Assembly: GCA_963973915.1 (NCBI GenBank)
Contig: CAXBBM010000009.1
Span: forward strand, 62,001 to 126,000
DNA length: 64,000 nucleotides
Direction: 5' to 3'
Source: Polycyclovorans sp002706265
GTDB lineage: Bacteria; Pseudomonadota; Gammaproteobacteria; Nevskiales; Nevskiaceae
The position numbers were made by a program, and so were the translations under genes. Below the pieces are notes generated by a model, which was given only the letters and a program-made list of their open reading frames with translations, had not been told where the DNA came from and did not search any database. Of this stretch, positions 56,911-64,000 are shown piece by piece; the stretch's first letter is position 1, and each line of letters begins with the position of its first letter.

Positions 56911-57359
56911 GGCGCGCCCGCGGCATCATCACAGGCACGGCTGACCTCCATTTCGGCGCGGGCGAGCAACTGCTCGCGTCGGCCGGGGTCAACGGGCCGC
57001 TCGACCCCCAGACGATCGGTCTCGAAAATTGCGACGGCATTCAGATAGGCGTCGTACTGCGCCCGTGCCTGGCTGCAAGGTGTCTCGACGGGAGCGTCTT
57101 GCAGGTCGGTGACGGGCAACTCGGCGGGCGGCGTGCTGGCCGCGCGGCCCTCCGGAACCTCGGCCCCAATCTGCCTTGGCACCGCCTTGGCCTGACTCGG
57201 CGCGGACGTTGCATCGCCGAAGTGAACGCGGCCCTGGGCATCCTCCCACCGATAGATGGTGGACGCCGCACTGCCCGCCGACAGCGGCAACACGCACAAC
57301 AGCGCCAGCGCCCCACACCAGCGGCTGACAGTCGCGACGTTCAGGAACGGAATCACCAT
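56907..57359 (-). CDS. secreted DUF4124 protein, second copy
   Basis: 150 residues from MVIPFLNVATV (a longer in-frame start lies at 57389). A signal peptide (ALALLCVLPLSAGSAAS) is followed by YRWEDAQGRVHFGDATSAP, the DUF4124 motif. The tail has two cysteines (PCSQARAQYD ... RACDDAAG). It overlaps the first copy by 4 bases; the pair presumably arose by duplication and has diverged. Confidence 0.8.
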   Translation of the reverse strand: MVIPFLNVATVSRWCGALALLCVLPLSAGSAASTIYRWEDAQGRVHFGDATSAPSQAKAVPRQIGAEVPEGRAASTPPAELPVTDLQDAPVETPCSQARAQYDAYLNAVAIFETDRLGVERPVDPGRREQLLARAEMEVSRACDDAAGAP

Positions 57360-57473
57360 GGCTTGAGAATAGCGGTTCGCCCGCGTCAACGAAAACCACG
57401 GCGACGCGATTCATCCGGATCAGGGCTGCCGCCGGGCACGACACTCGGCGGTCAGCGGCCCTAAACTCCGGTC

Positions 57474-58343
57474 ATGATTCGCGTCCTGGTCGTCGTCATG
57501 CTGGCATTCACCTGGACGGGGTGGCTGCAGCATCGCGCCGCTCAGGAGGTCGCGACCTGGATCGCCACGCTTCGCCCGCACGTGCTGGTGCGCTACGAGC
57601 ACCTGAGGGCCTGGCCCGGGCAGGCCATCCAGCTTCACCACGTCACCCTGGAGCCGGTGGGCAGCTGGCGCGAGGGGCTGGGCCTGCCGGTGGGTTACCG
57701 GGTGCGCGCGGCGCAACTCACCTGGGGCCAGGCCGATGCCGCAACCGGCGAGCGCACGGTGCAACTGGACGGACTGACGGTGCCGCTTGAGGGCCTGCCC
57801 GAACACCTCGCACTGCCGCTGCAACGCAGCGGCTTCGAGTCGCTCACCGGCGCATTGCATCTGGTGGCGCAGCCGCCCCTGAACGGCCTGCCGTGGCACT
57901 GGACGCTGGCGTGGCAGGGCGACATGGGCCTGACAGCGCGGCTGGGTGTGCGTTTCGAGGCCGGCCCCGCCTTTCCGGCGTTCACTTTGCAGGGCATGAC
58001 CCTGGTCGATGCCACCCTGCGCGTCGACGATGCGCAAGGCGTGCTCGACCGCATTCAATACAGCGCCGCACTGGCGTCCCGTCGCCCGGTGAAAGCCTGG
58101 GCCGATGCCACGGTGCAGCGCCTGTTGCATGCCGCGGCCGCGGCCGACTGGATGCCGCCGCCGTCTCTGGTCACCACCCTGGAACGTGGCCTGCGTGCAC
58201 CGCAGTCATTCGTCCTCAAGGTGGCGCCGCCGGCGCCGGTGCGGCTGGATCAGGTGCACCTGTATGCCAGCGAAGACCGCTGGGCCCTGCTGGGCGTCGC
58301 GTTCGCCCTGTCGCCACCGCGCATCGCCAGCGAGAGCCGTTGA
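57474..58343 (+). CDS. unknown exported or membrane-anchored protein
   Basis: 289 residues. A single N-terminal hydrophobic helix (VLVVVMLAFTWTGWLQH) precedes a beta-rich chain with repeated LxLxxL patterns (IQLHHVTLEPVG, VQLDGLTVPLEG, LQGMTLVDATLRV), resembling AsmA/DUF945-like lipid-handling repeats, but the similarity is weak. It is a monocistronic gene convergent with glnK. Function unknown. Confidence 0.55.
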   Translation: MIRVLVVVMLAFTWTGWLQHRAAQEVATWIATLRPHVLVRYEHLRAWPGQAIQLHHVTLEPVGSWREGLGLPVGYRVRAAQLTWGQADAATGERTVQLDGLTVPLEGLPEHLALPLQRSGFESLTGALHLVAQPPLNGLPWHWTLAWQGDMGLTARLGVRFEAGPAFPAFTLQGMTLVDATLRVDDAQGVLDRIQYSAALASRRPVKAWADATVQRLLHAAAAADWMPPPSLVTTLERGLRAPQSFVLKVAPPAPVRLDQVHLYASEDRWALLGVAFALSPPRIASESR

Positions 58344-58398
58344 CGCCGGGGCCGGCCCGGCGCTGCAGCCGGCGGGGAACCGGACTGCCCGGCCTGGA

Positions 58399-58737
58399 CT
58401 AGACCGCTTCGATTCCGGCCTCACCGGTACGAATGCGAATGGTTTGCTCAAGGTCGTACACGAACACCTTGCCGTCGCCGATCTGGCCGGTTCGCGCGGC
58501 CTTGCTGATGGCCTCGATGGCGGGGTCGAGTTGGTCCGGGGCCAGCGCCACCTCCAGCTTGATCTTGGGCAGCAGGTCCACCACATACTCGGCACCCCGA
58601 TACAACTCGGTGTGGCCTTTCTGCCGGCCGAATCCACGCACCTCGGTCACCGTCATGCCCTGCACGCCCAGATCGGCCAGCGCCTCACGGACAGCGTCGA
58701 GCTTGAACGGCTTGATGATGGCAACGAGCATTTTCAC
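58399..58737 (-). CDS. glnK: nitrogen regulatory PII protein (GlnK type), downstream copy
   Basis: 112 residues with a GTG start (VKMLVAIIKPFKL; an ATG two codons later is possible). It carries the PII signature (KGHTELYRGAEYVVD) including the Tyr51 uridylylation site, ATP-binding GDGKVFV, and C-terminal IRTGE. It lies 180 bases behind amt, beyond the amt terminator, so it may be transcribed by readthrough or from its own promoter. It binds Amt and senses 2-oxoglutarate. Confidence 0.92.
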   Translation of the reverse strand: MKMLVAIIKPFKLDAVREALADLGVQGMTVTEVRGFGRQKGHTELYRGAEYVVDLLPKIKLEVALAPDQLDPAIEAISKAARTGQIGDGKVFVYDLEQTIRIRTGEAGIEAV

Positions 58738-58829
58738 GGGAGGCGCTCCAACTCAGAAATGAAGAGCTGGCAGTGTAGCGCCGTCGCCTGCCTCGGCGCT
58801 GACTGGCGCCCATCAACGTTGCAGACGCG

Positions 58830-58856
58830 AAAAAGGGCGGGTCCGAAGACCCGCCC
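58830..58856 (-). terminator. terminator behind amt with UUCG loop
   Basis: On the minus strand GGGCGGGTC-TTCG-GACCCGCCC-TTTTT forms a 9-base stem with the extra-stable UUCG tetraloop and a T run. It lies about 60 bases after the amt stop. It separates the second PII gene from amt. Confidence 0.9.
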
Positions 58857-58917
58857 CCATTCCACCCGCCGGAGGAGGAGACCGGCGGCGTAACTCCTTG
58901 CAGCATTTACCGTGCCA

Positions 58918-60279
58918 TTAGCCCTGCTTGAACTCGGGATAGGCTTCCATGCCGCATTCGACGATGTCGACGCCTTCGGCTTCTTCCTCTTCGGTAACCC
59001 GCAGACCCATGATGGCCTTGAAGATCAAGCCGACGATCAAGGTGGTTCCGAAGGTCCAGCCGAAGATCACCGCAATGCCGACCAGCTGGCCGGTGAAGGT
59101 TGCGTCGCCATTGGCCAGCAGCACCGCAAGCACGCCCCAGATGCCGACCGTGCCGTGCACCGAAATGGCCCCCACCGGATCGTCGATCTTCAGCTTGTCG
59201 AGGAACAGGATGGAGACGAACACCAGCACGCCGCCCACCACACCGATCAGCGTTGCGAGCCCGGCCGACGGTGACAGCGGATCGGCCGTAATCGCCACCA
59301 GACCGGCCAGCGCGCCGTTGATTGCCATGGTGAGGTCCGCCTTGCCGAAGCGAAATTTCGCCATCAACAGCGCCGCCAGCAAGCCACCGCTGGCCGCCAT
59401 GTTGGTGTTGACGAACACACGCGCCACGTTGTTGGCCGAATCGACGCTGGCCACCGCCAGCTCCGAACCGCCGTTGAAGCCGAACCAGCCCATCCACAGA
59501 ATGAACATGCCCAGCGCCGCCAGCGGAAGGTTGGCCCCGGGAATCGGGTTGACCCGGCCATCGGCAGCGTACTTGCCCTTGCGAGGACCGACGAGAATCA
59601 CCAGCGCCAGTGCCGCAGCCGCGCCACAGAGGTGCACGATGCCGGAGCCCGCATAGTCGGAGTATCCGAAGGTTTCACCCAGGAAGCCGCCGCCCCAGCT
59701 CCACATGCCCTGAATCGGGTAGATGAACCCGGTCATGATCACGGCGAAGCCAAGGAATGCCCACAGCTTCATGCGCTCGGCCACCGCGCCCGAGACGATG
59801 GACATGGCCGTTGCCACGAACACCACCTGGAAGAAGAAGTCCGACAGGCTTGAGTAATACGGCGCGTCTTCGCCACCGGCGTTGACGACATCTGCCGCGT
59901 GGTCTTCCATCGACAGGATGAGATCCAGACCGGGGAAGTACATGCCCGCTTCGGTGTACATGAAGTTGTAGCCGATCAGCAGATACATGATGCAGGCCGT
60001 CGCGAACAGTGCGACGTTCTTGGTGAGGATTTCGACCGTGTTCTTGGAACGGACGAGGCCCGCTTCAAGCATCGAGAAACCTGCGGCCATCCACATCACG
60101 AAGGCACCCGACACCAGAAAGTAGAAGGTGTCCAGCGCATAAGCGAGTTCAGCGGTGCTGATGCCCGATGCCACTTCGGCGGCGGCCTCGACCATGACCT
60201 CCGCCTCCTGCGCTGAGACCCCGAATGCGGCCCCCGCCCCGACGGCCAGCATCAGCCATTTCATAACAGAACGATTCAT
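58918..60279 (-). CDS. amt: ammonium transporter
   Basis: 453 residues from MNRSVMKWLML; the leader (MKWLMLAVGAGAAFGVSAQ) is a cleaved signal, as in many proteobacterial Amt proteins. It has 11 TM helices and the family motifs FYFLVSGAFVMWMAAGFSMLE, GFIYPIQGMWSWGGGFL and HGTVGIWG; the pore histidines are in SGIVHLCG and SVHGTVG. It takes up ammonium and is gated by GlnK. It lies 19 bases after the first PII gene. Confidence 0.96.
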   Translation of the reverse strand: MNRSVMKWLMLAVGAGAAFGVSAQEAEVMVEAAAEVASGISTAELAYALDTFYFLVSGAFVMWMAAGFSMLEAGLVRSKNTVEILTKNVALFATACIMYLLIGYNFMYTEAGMYFPGLDLILSMEDHAADVVNAGGEDAPYYSSLSDFFFQVVFVATAMSIVSGAVAERMKLWAFLGFAVIMTGFIYPIQGMWSWGGGFLGETFGYSDYAGSGIVHLCGAAAALALVILVGPRKGKYAADGRVNPIPGANLPLAALGMFILWMGWFGFNGGSELAVASVDSANNVARVFVNTNMAASGGLLAALLMAKFRFGKADLTMAINGALAGLVAITADPLSPSAGLATLIGVVGGVLVFVSILFLDKLKIDDPVGAISVHGTVGIWGVLAVLLANGDATFTGQLVGIAVIFGWTFGTTLIVGLIFKAIMGLRVTEEEEAEGVDIVECGMEAYPEFKQG

Positions 60280-60298
60280 CGTGTTCTCTCCTTGGATG

Positions 60299-60637
60299 TC
60301 AAAGTGCGTCGTCGCCGGTTTCGCCGGTACGAATGCGAATGGCCTGCTCGATGGCGGTGACGAAAATCTTCCCGTCGCCGATCTTCCCTGTGTGCGCGGC
60401 CTTGGTAATGGCGTCGATGGCCGATTCCACCTTGTCGTCATCCACGCCGACTTCCACCTTCACCTTCGGCAGAAAATCAACGACGTACTCCGCACCGCGG
60501 TACAGCTCGGTGTGCCCCTTTTGCCGCCCAAACCCTTTCACTTCGGTAACCGTAATCCCGGCGACCCCGATGTCCGAGAGCGCTTCACGCACCTCGTCCA
60601 GCTTGAAAGGCTTGATGATGGCTGCGATCAATTTCAT
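60299..60637 (-). CDS. glnK: nitrogen regulatory PII protein (GlnK type), upstream copy
   Basis: 112 residues from MKLIAAIIKPFKL; the earlier in-frame ATG (MIS) lacks family homology. It has PII motifs KGHTELYRGAEYVVD (Tyr51 included), KIGDGKIFV and RIRTGE. It is the first gene of the operon with amt, under a sigma-54-like promoter. The two PII copies differ at many positions, mainly between residues 60 and 85, so they may bind different partners. Confidence 0.94.
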   Translation of the reverse strand: MKLIAAIIKPFKLDEVREALSDIGVAGITVTEVKGFGRQKGHTELYRGAEYVVDFLPKVKVEVGVDDDKVESAIDAITKAAHTGKIGDGKIFVTAIEQAIRIRTGETGDDAL

Positions 60638-60710
60638 CGAAATCACTCCTGGTAGCGATGTTGTTGGTTGAGATCCAGGCAGCCTGTTCCCGGATTCCGC
60701 AGGGACACAA

Positions 60711-60727
60711 GCAGGGACCGTGCCAAA
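60711..60727 (-). promoter_or_regulatory. sigma-54 (-24/-12) promoter of glnK-amt
   Basis: Minus strand TTTGGCACGGTCCCTGCTT matches the consensus TGGCACG-N4-TTGCW with GG and GC exactly 10 bases apart. It lies about 74 bases upstream of the glnK start. NtrC control under nitrogen limitation is expected, but no clear NtrC site is visible in the short space before the divergent ubiK gene. Confidence 0.8.
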
Positions 60728-60781
60728 CAGCCCTGCACAGCGATCCAGCGAACGGTCGCGAGGCCGCGCTACACTTCAGCC

Positions 60782-61036
60782 ATGCTCGATCCACGCTCCC
60801 TCGATGCGCTCGCCGACCGCCTCGCGCAGGCCCTGCCGCCCGGCATGAGCCAGCTGCGCCGCGAGTTGCAGGACAACTTCCGGGTCATGCTCGGCGCGCA
60901 TCTGGAAAAGCTCGACCTGGTCACCCGCGAGCGTTTCGAGGTTCAGGCCGAACTGCTGGCCCGCACCCAGGCCCGGCTCAAGGCACTGGAAGCCCGCCTC
61001 GCCAGCGTGGAACAGCGCCAGGCGACCCGCCCGTAG
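60782..61036 (+). CDS. ubiK: ubiquinone biosynthesis accessory factor UbiK
   Basis: 84 residues. The start MLDPRSLDALADRLAQALP and the coiled-coil C-terminus (VQAELLARTQARLKALEARLASVE) match the family formerly called YqiC/DUF526. UbiK works with UbiJ in aerobic ubiquinone synthesis. The ATG at 60782 is chosen because homology begins there; the frame is open upstream. It is 7 bases before comM. Confidence 0.9.
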   Translation: MLDPRSLDALADRLAQALPPGMSQLRRELQDNFRVMLGAHLEKLDLVTRERFEVQAELLARTQARLKALEARLASVEQRQATRP

Positions 61037-61043
61037 CGCGCAG

Positions 61044-62540
61044 ATGAGCCTTGCCACCGTCCGTGCCCGTGCGCAAAACGGTCTGGTGGCGGATGAAGTT
61101 GTGGTTGAAGTGCACCTTGGCAACGGGCTGCCGGCACTCAACATCGTCGGATTGCCCGAGGCCGCCGTTCGCGAGGCCAAAGACCGGGTTCGCGCCGCGC
61201 TCACGGTGAGCGGTTTCAGCTTTCCGCAGCAGCGCATCACCATCAACCTGGCCCCTGCCGACCTGCCCAAGTTCGGCGGGCGCTTCGATCTGCCCATTGC
61301 CCTCGGCATCCTGCTGGCGCAACAGGCGCTGCCCGCCGGGTGCCTTGACGACCTGGAAGTGCTGGGTGAGCTGTCGCTGTCGGGCGAGATCCGCCCGGTG
61401 CCGGGGGCCCTGCCCGCCGCGCTGCAGGCGACTGAATCGGGAAGGGGCTTGATTCTGCCGGCGGCCAACCTGGCCGAAGCGCGCCTGTGCCGCGCCGCCG
61501 CCCTGTATCCGATGCACCATTTAAGTGCATTGGTGGCCGCACTCCATCAGGGCACGCTCACGCGCGCCGACACCCCCGCGCCGGTCCCGGCCTCGCAGAT
61601 GGACGCCGCCGACCTTGCCGACGTGCGCGGTCAACACCAGGCCAAGCGCGCGCTGGAAATTGCCGCCGCGGGCGGCCACTCGCTGCGCCTGATCGGCCCG
61701 CCCGGCGCCGGCAAGTCGATGCTCGCGGCGCGACTGCCCGGCCTGCTGCCACCGCTGACTGAGGCCGAGGCGCTGTCGGTGGCCAGCATCCGCTCGATCA
61801 GTCATGAAGGCTTCGATGCCCGGCTCTGGGGCCAACGGCCTTATCGGGCGCCCCACCACACCGCCTCTGGCGTGGCGCTGGTTGGCGGCGGCGCCCAACC
61901 ACGCCCCGGCGAAATCACCCTGGCCCACCATGGTGTGCTGTTCCTCGATGAGCTACCCGAATTTCCCCGCGCGGTCCTCGACGTGCTGCGTGAGCCACTG
62001 GAATCCGGGGTGATCGACATTTCCCGCGCGGCGCGCAAGGTGCGCTTTCCGGCGCAGTTTCAACTGGTGGCGGCCATGAACCCCTGCCCCTGCGGCCACT
62101 TGGGCGACCCGCGCGGCCAATGCCGCTGCATGCCCGACCAGGTCAGTCGGTACCAGGGTCGGCTGTCGGGACCGCTGCTCGACCGGATCGACCTGCATAT
62201 CACCGTCCCCAGGGTGGATGAAACCGCCCTGCTGGACGCGGCCCCCCGCGATGCCGAACGCACCAGTGTGGTGCAACAACGCACCACGGCAGCCCGAGAT
62301 CGCCAGCTCGCACGACAGGGCAAATCCAATGCCGCCATGAGCACCCGCGAGATCGACCAGCATGTGCCCCTGGACACGGCCTGCCGCGCACTGCTGCAAC
62401 GGGCCGTCGAGCAACTGGGCCTCACCGCCCGCGGACTGCACCGCGTCATCAAGGTCGGCCGCAGCATTGCCGACCTGGCCGGCGACCGGCAGGTGACGGC
62501 AACCCATATCGCCGAAGCCTTGAGATACCGGGCGCCCTGA
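61044..62540 (+). CDS. comM: YifB/ComM family AAA ATPase
   Basis: 498 residues. The N-terminal Lon-like domain (GLPALNIVGLPEAAVREAKDRVRAAL) is followed by the Mg-chelatase-like AAA core. Walker A GPPGAGKSML, Walker B GVLFLDELPEF, and zinc-type motif NPCPCGHLGDPRGQCRC are present. ComM is a branch-migration helicase that helps integrate DNA during natural transformation. Confidence 0.93.
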   Translation: MSLATVRARAQNGLVADEVVVEVHLGNGLPALNIVGLPEAAVREAKDRVRAALTVSGFSFPQQRITINLAPADLPKFGGRFDLPIALGILLAQQALPAGCLDDLEVLGELSLSGEIRPVPGALPAALQATESGRGLILPAANLAEARLCRAAALYPMHHLSALVAALHQGTLTRADTPAPVPASQMDAADLADVRGQHQAKRALEIAAAGGHSLRLIGPPGAGKSMLAARLPGLLPPLTEAEALSVASIRSISHEGFDARLWGQRPYRAPHHTASGVALVGGGAQPRPGEITLAHHGVLFLDELPEFPRAVLDVLREPLESGVIDISRAARKVRFPAQFQLVAAMNPCPCGHLGDPRGQCRCMPDQVSRYQGRLSGPLLDRIDLHITVPRVDETALLDAAPRDAERTSVVQQRTTAARDRQLARQGKSNAAMSTREIDQHVPLDTACRALLQRAVEQLGLTARGLHRVIKVGRSIADLAGDRQVTATHIAEALRYRAP

Positions 62541-62545
62541 CCCAA

Positions 62546-62575
62546 AAAAAGAGCCGCCCGAAGGCGGCTCTTTTT
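62546..62575. terminator. bidirectional terminator between comM and the TorF porin gene
   Basis: An 8-base GC stem (gagccgcc / ggcggctc) with cgaa loop is flanked by A's on the left and T's on the right, so it can terminate transcripts from both sides. Confidence 0.9.
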
Positions 62576-62616
62576 GATACAACCCAAGTCCGTCAGGACA
62601 TCACCTCCACATCGAC

Positions 62617-63345
62617 TTAAAGGCCGAATTCGTAGCCAACGCTCACGACAGCCTGCAGGTCATCACCGTCCAGGTCCGTGCCGACAAACGAAAAAGCCGG
62701 TGAGAAGCCGCTTTCGAGACTCGCAGAGATGCCGATGCTGTAGTCAAGGTACTCGTCGATCGTTGCCGGAGCGCCCGGGTCGCCAGTGGGGTTGAGCGCG
62801 ACCGGGTCATCAAATGACGTGAAGCCCACATGTGCGTCGAAGCTCAACATTTCGCTGATCGGCAAGGACAGACCGAGGTAGGTGTAAAGAACCGATTCGT
62901 CCGTCAGGGCGAAGTAATCGGAAAGGCTGTAAGCCACACCGAGGGTGACCGGACCGAACCCGAGCGACCCGTAGAGTTCGAACGTGTTGTTGGACGGGTC
63001 GGGATCAGCACCCGCTTCGCCTTCTTCCGAATACCAGTAGTAAATCGCACCAATGTCATAGCCTACCGAGCCGGCTTCACCACCAAACCCGGCGTAGAGG
63101 TCGACTTCGGTGCCGCTACCTTCCGCTGACGCAAAGTTGATGGTTGACGCCCAAGTCCCGACGTAAAAGCCTGACTCAGCCGCATAGTCCAGCCCGCCGC
63201 TGACGGCAGAGCCGCCGCTTTGAGCAAGACCACGGAAAAAATACTCGCTGGTCAGACCCACATTCCCCGAAAGCTGGGCCAAGGCAGCACCCGAGAAGGT
63301 CGCCGAGCTGACCGCTGCAGCCACAGCCAAATGCTTGAAGTTCAT
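62617..63345 (-). CDS. TorF-family putative porin
   Basis: 242 residues from MNFKHLAVAAAVSS; the preceding TTG in frame is ignored because the aggag site fits the ATG. Signal peptide cut near AALA-QL. The family pattern GNVGLTSEYFFRGLAQSGGSAVSGGLDY is clear, with barrel strands ending in VSVGYEFGL. In many proteobacteria this family sits next to glnK-amt, as here (2 kb away). It may take up small nitrogen compounds. Confidence 0.9.
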   Translation of the reverse strand: MNFKHLAVAAAVSSATFSGAALAQLSGNVGLTSEYFFRGLAQSGGSAVSGGLDYAAESGFYVGTWASTINFASAEGSGTEVDLYAGFGGEAGSVGYDIGAIYYWYSEEGEAGADPDPSNNTFELYGSLGFGPVTLGVAYSLSDYFALTDESVLYTYLGLSLPISEMLSFDAHVGFTSFDDPVALNPTGDPGAPATIDEYLDYSIGISASLESGFSPAFSFVGTDLDGDDLQAVVSVGYEFGL

Positions 63346-63508
63346 CAATTACTCTCCTGAAACATCTTGAGGTTGTTCCCGTCGATCTCATGATGCGCGG
63401 GTCCCGGCTGAAGAAAAGCAATCGGCGTGCCAAGCTGGCCACACCGATCACCGATCGCCGAAACGCGAGGAAGGGTTCCGCTTTTGCTTTTGAGCCTGCA
63501 AGCGCCCC

Positions 63509-64000
63509 TTAGAACAAGCCCGCCAGGCTGAACTGATAGTTGATGCCCAGCACCAGTTCCCCGACCGACGCGCCGTCGGAGATGGCGAAGCCGTTGTTGA
63601 GAATCGCCTCTTCGTCACGGTCGGAATAGCGCGCTGCGGCGTAGGCTTCCAGCCCGGTGAGAAGCTCGTGGAACACGCCCAGCGACAGGCTCTGGCCCTC
63701 GAATGGCACGTTCTCGACGTAACCCAGCGATGCCGCCAGCCGGGTGCTGTCGTTGAGGCGCAGGGTGCCGCTGAGGAAGTAATAGTCACGATCGGGCGCA
63801 CCGTCGATTTCCAGCGGCTCCCACGAGGCGCCCAGGGTCCAGTTCTCGGTGCCGTAACCGCCGTAGACGCGGGTGGCCTTGGTGCGATCGGGCAGGCCTG
63901 CGTTGAAGTTGGCGTTGGGCGTGCCGTTGAGCGTGGCGCGAATGTCGAGATATTGCGCGCCCAGCAGAATGCCGTTGGCGGCGTATTCCACGCCCACGCC
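63509..64000 (-). CDS. outer-membrane porin-like protein (start outside window)
   Basis: About 163 residues of the C-terminal part; the frame runs off the right edge. Alternating strand pattern (MGVEYAANGILLGAQYLDIR, LSGTLRLNDSTRLAASLGYV) and a terminal Phe (QFSLAGLF) show a beta-barrel. The exact family cannot be named from this part. Confidence 0.7.
   Translation of the reverse strand, partial: GVGVEYAANGILLGAQYLDIRATLNGTPNANFNAGLPDRTKATRVYGGYGTENWTLGASWEPLEIDGAPDRDYYFLSGTLRLNDSTRLAASLGYVENVPFEGQSLSLGVFHELLTGLEAYAAARYSDRDEEAILNNGFAISDGASVGELVLGINYQFSLAGLF

Overview
The window is high-GC DNA from the chromosome of a gammaproteobacterium. The type of core genes (uvrA, uvrD, ssb, argS, a fused hemD-hemX with hemY, glnK-amt-glnK, ubiK, comM), the TorF-type porin and a Marinobacter-like alcohol-forming fatty acyl-CoA reductase suggest the Nevskiales, Chromatiales or Xanthomonadales neighbourhood. 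That placement is an inference, not an identification.

Layout. From 1 to about 6.1 kb there is ordinary chromosome: the 3' part of rmuC, a TonB-dependent receptor, a thioredoxin-fold protein and a DUF4394 lipoprotein. From about 6.2 to 36.4 kb lies a 30-kb accessory block. From 36.4 kb to the end the chromosome resumes with ssb, an MFS transporter, uvrA, a fatty acyl-CoA reductase, a TonB-like protein, DAHP synthase, uvrD, mtfA, argS, heme genes, an ammonium-sensing operon, ubiK, comM and two outer-membrane proteins.

The accessory block has three parts. (1) About 6.2-21.4 kb looks like a complete GInt-type genomic island. It has a four-gene operon of three large tyrosine recombinases plus a small helix-turn-helix/coiled-coil protein (ginABCD-like), a defence cargo, and an AT-rich far end. 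The cargo encodes a nuclease-less MmeI-like DNA methyltransferase, an unknown 260-aa protein, a DExH helicase, a GIY-YIG nuclease-domain protein and an SMC/RloC-like ATPase with a CxxC hook. Eight consecutive genes, from the first recombinase to the GIY-YIG gene, overlap at every junction by 4-8 bases, so integration and defence genes appear to be one translationally coupled operon. (2) About 21.4-25.4 kb holds an OLD-family ATP-dependent nuclease, an HTH protein and an unknown zinc-finger-like protein. (3) About 25.4-35.2 kb is a heavy-metal resistance locus: a PbrR/CadR-type regulator and its MerR-type promoter, two CDF transporters, a CzcCBA efflux system and a fatty acid desaturase.

The strongest new observation is at 36.18-36.44 kb. 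A broken copy of the start of ginA and of the island's gin-proximal end, including the CCTAGG core, sits 7 bases after the ssb stop codon. It has the same orientation as the intact island end at 21.2-21.4 kb. This suggests two GInt-type islands inserted in tandem at the ssb 3' end, the older one (probable carrier of the metal cluster) having lost its integrase operon.

The chromosomal flanks are conventional. Points of note are the hemD-hemX fusion, the glnK-amt-glnK cluster behind a sigma-54 promoter, and the fatty acyl-CoA reductase, which suggests fatty alcohol or wax ester synthesis.
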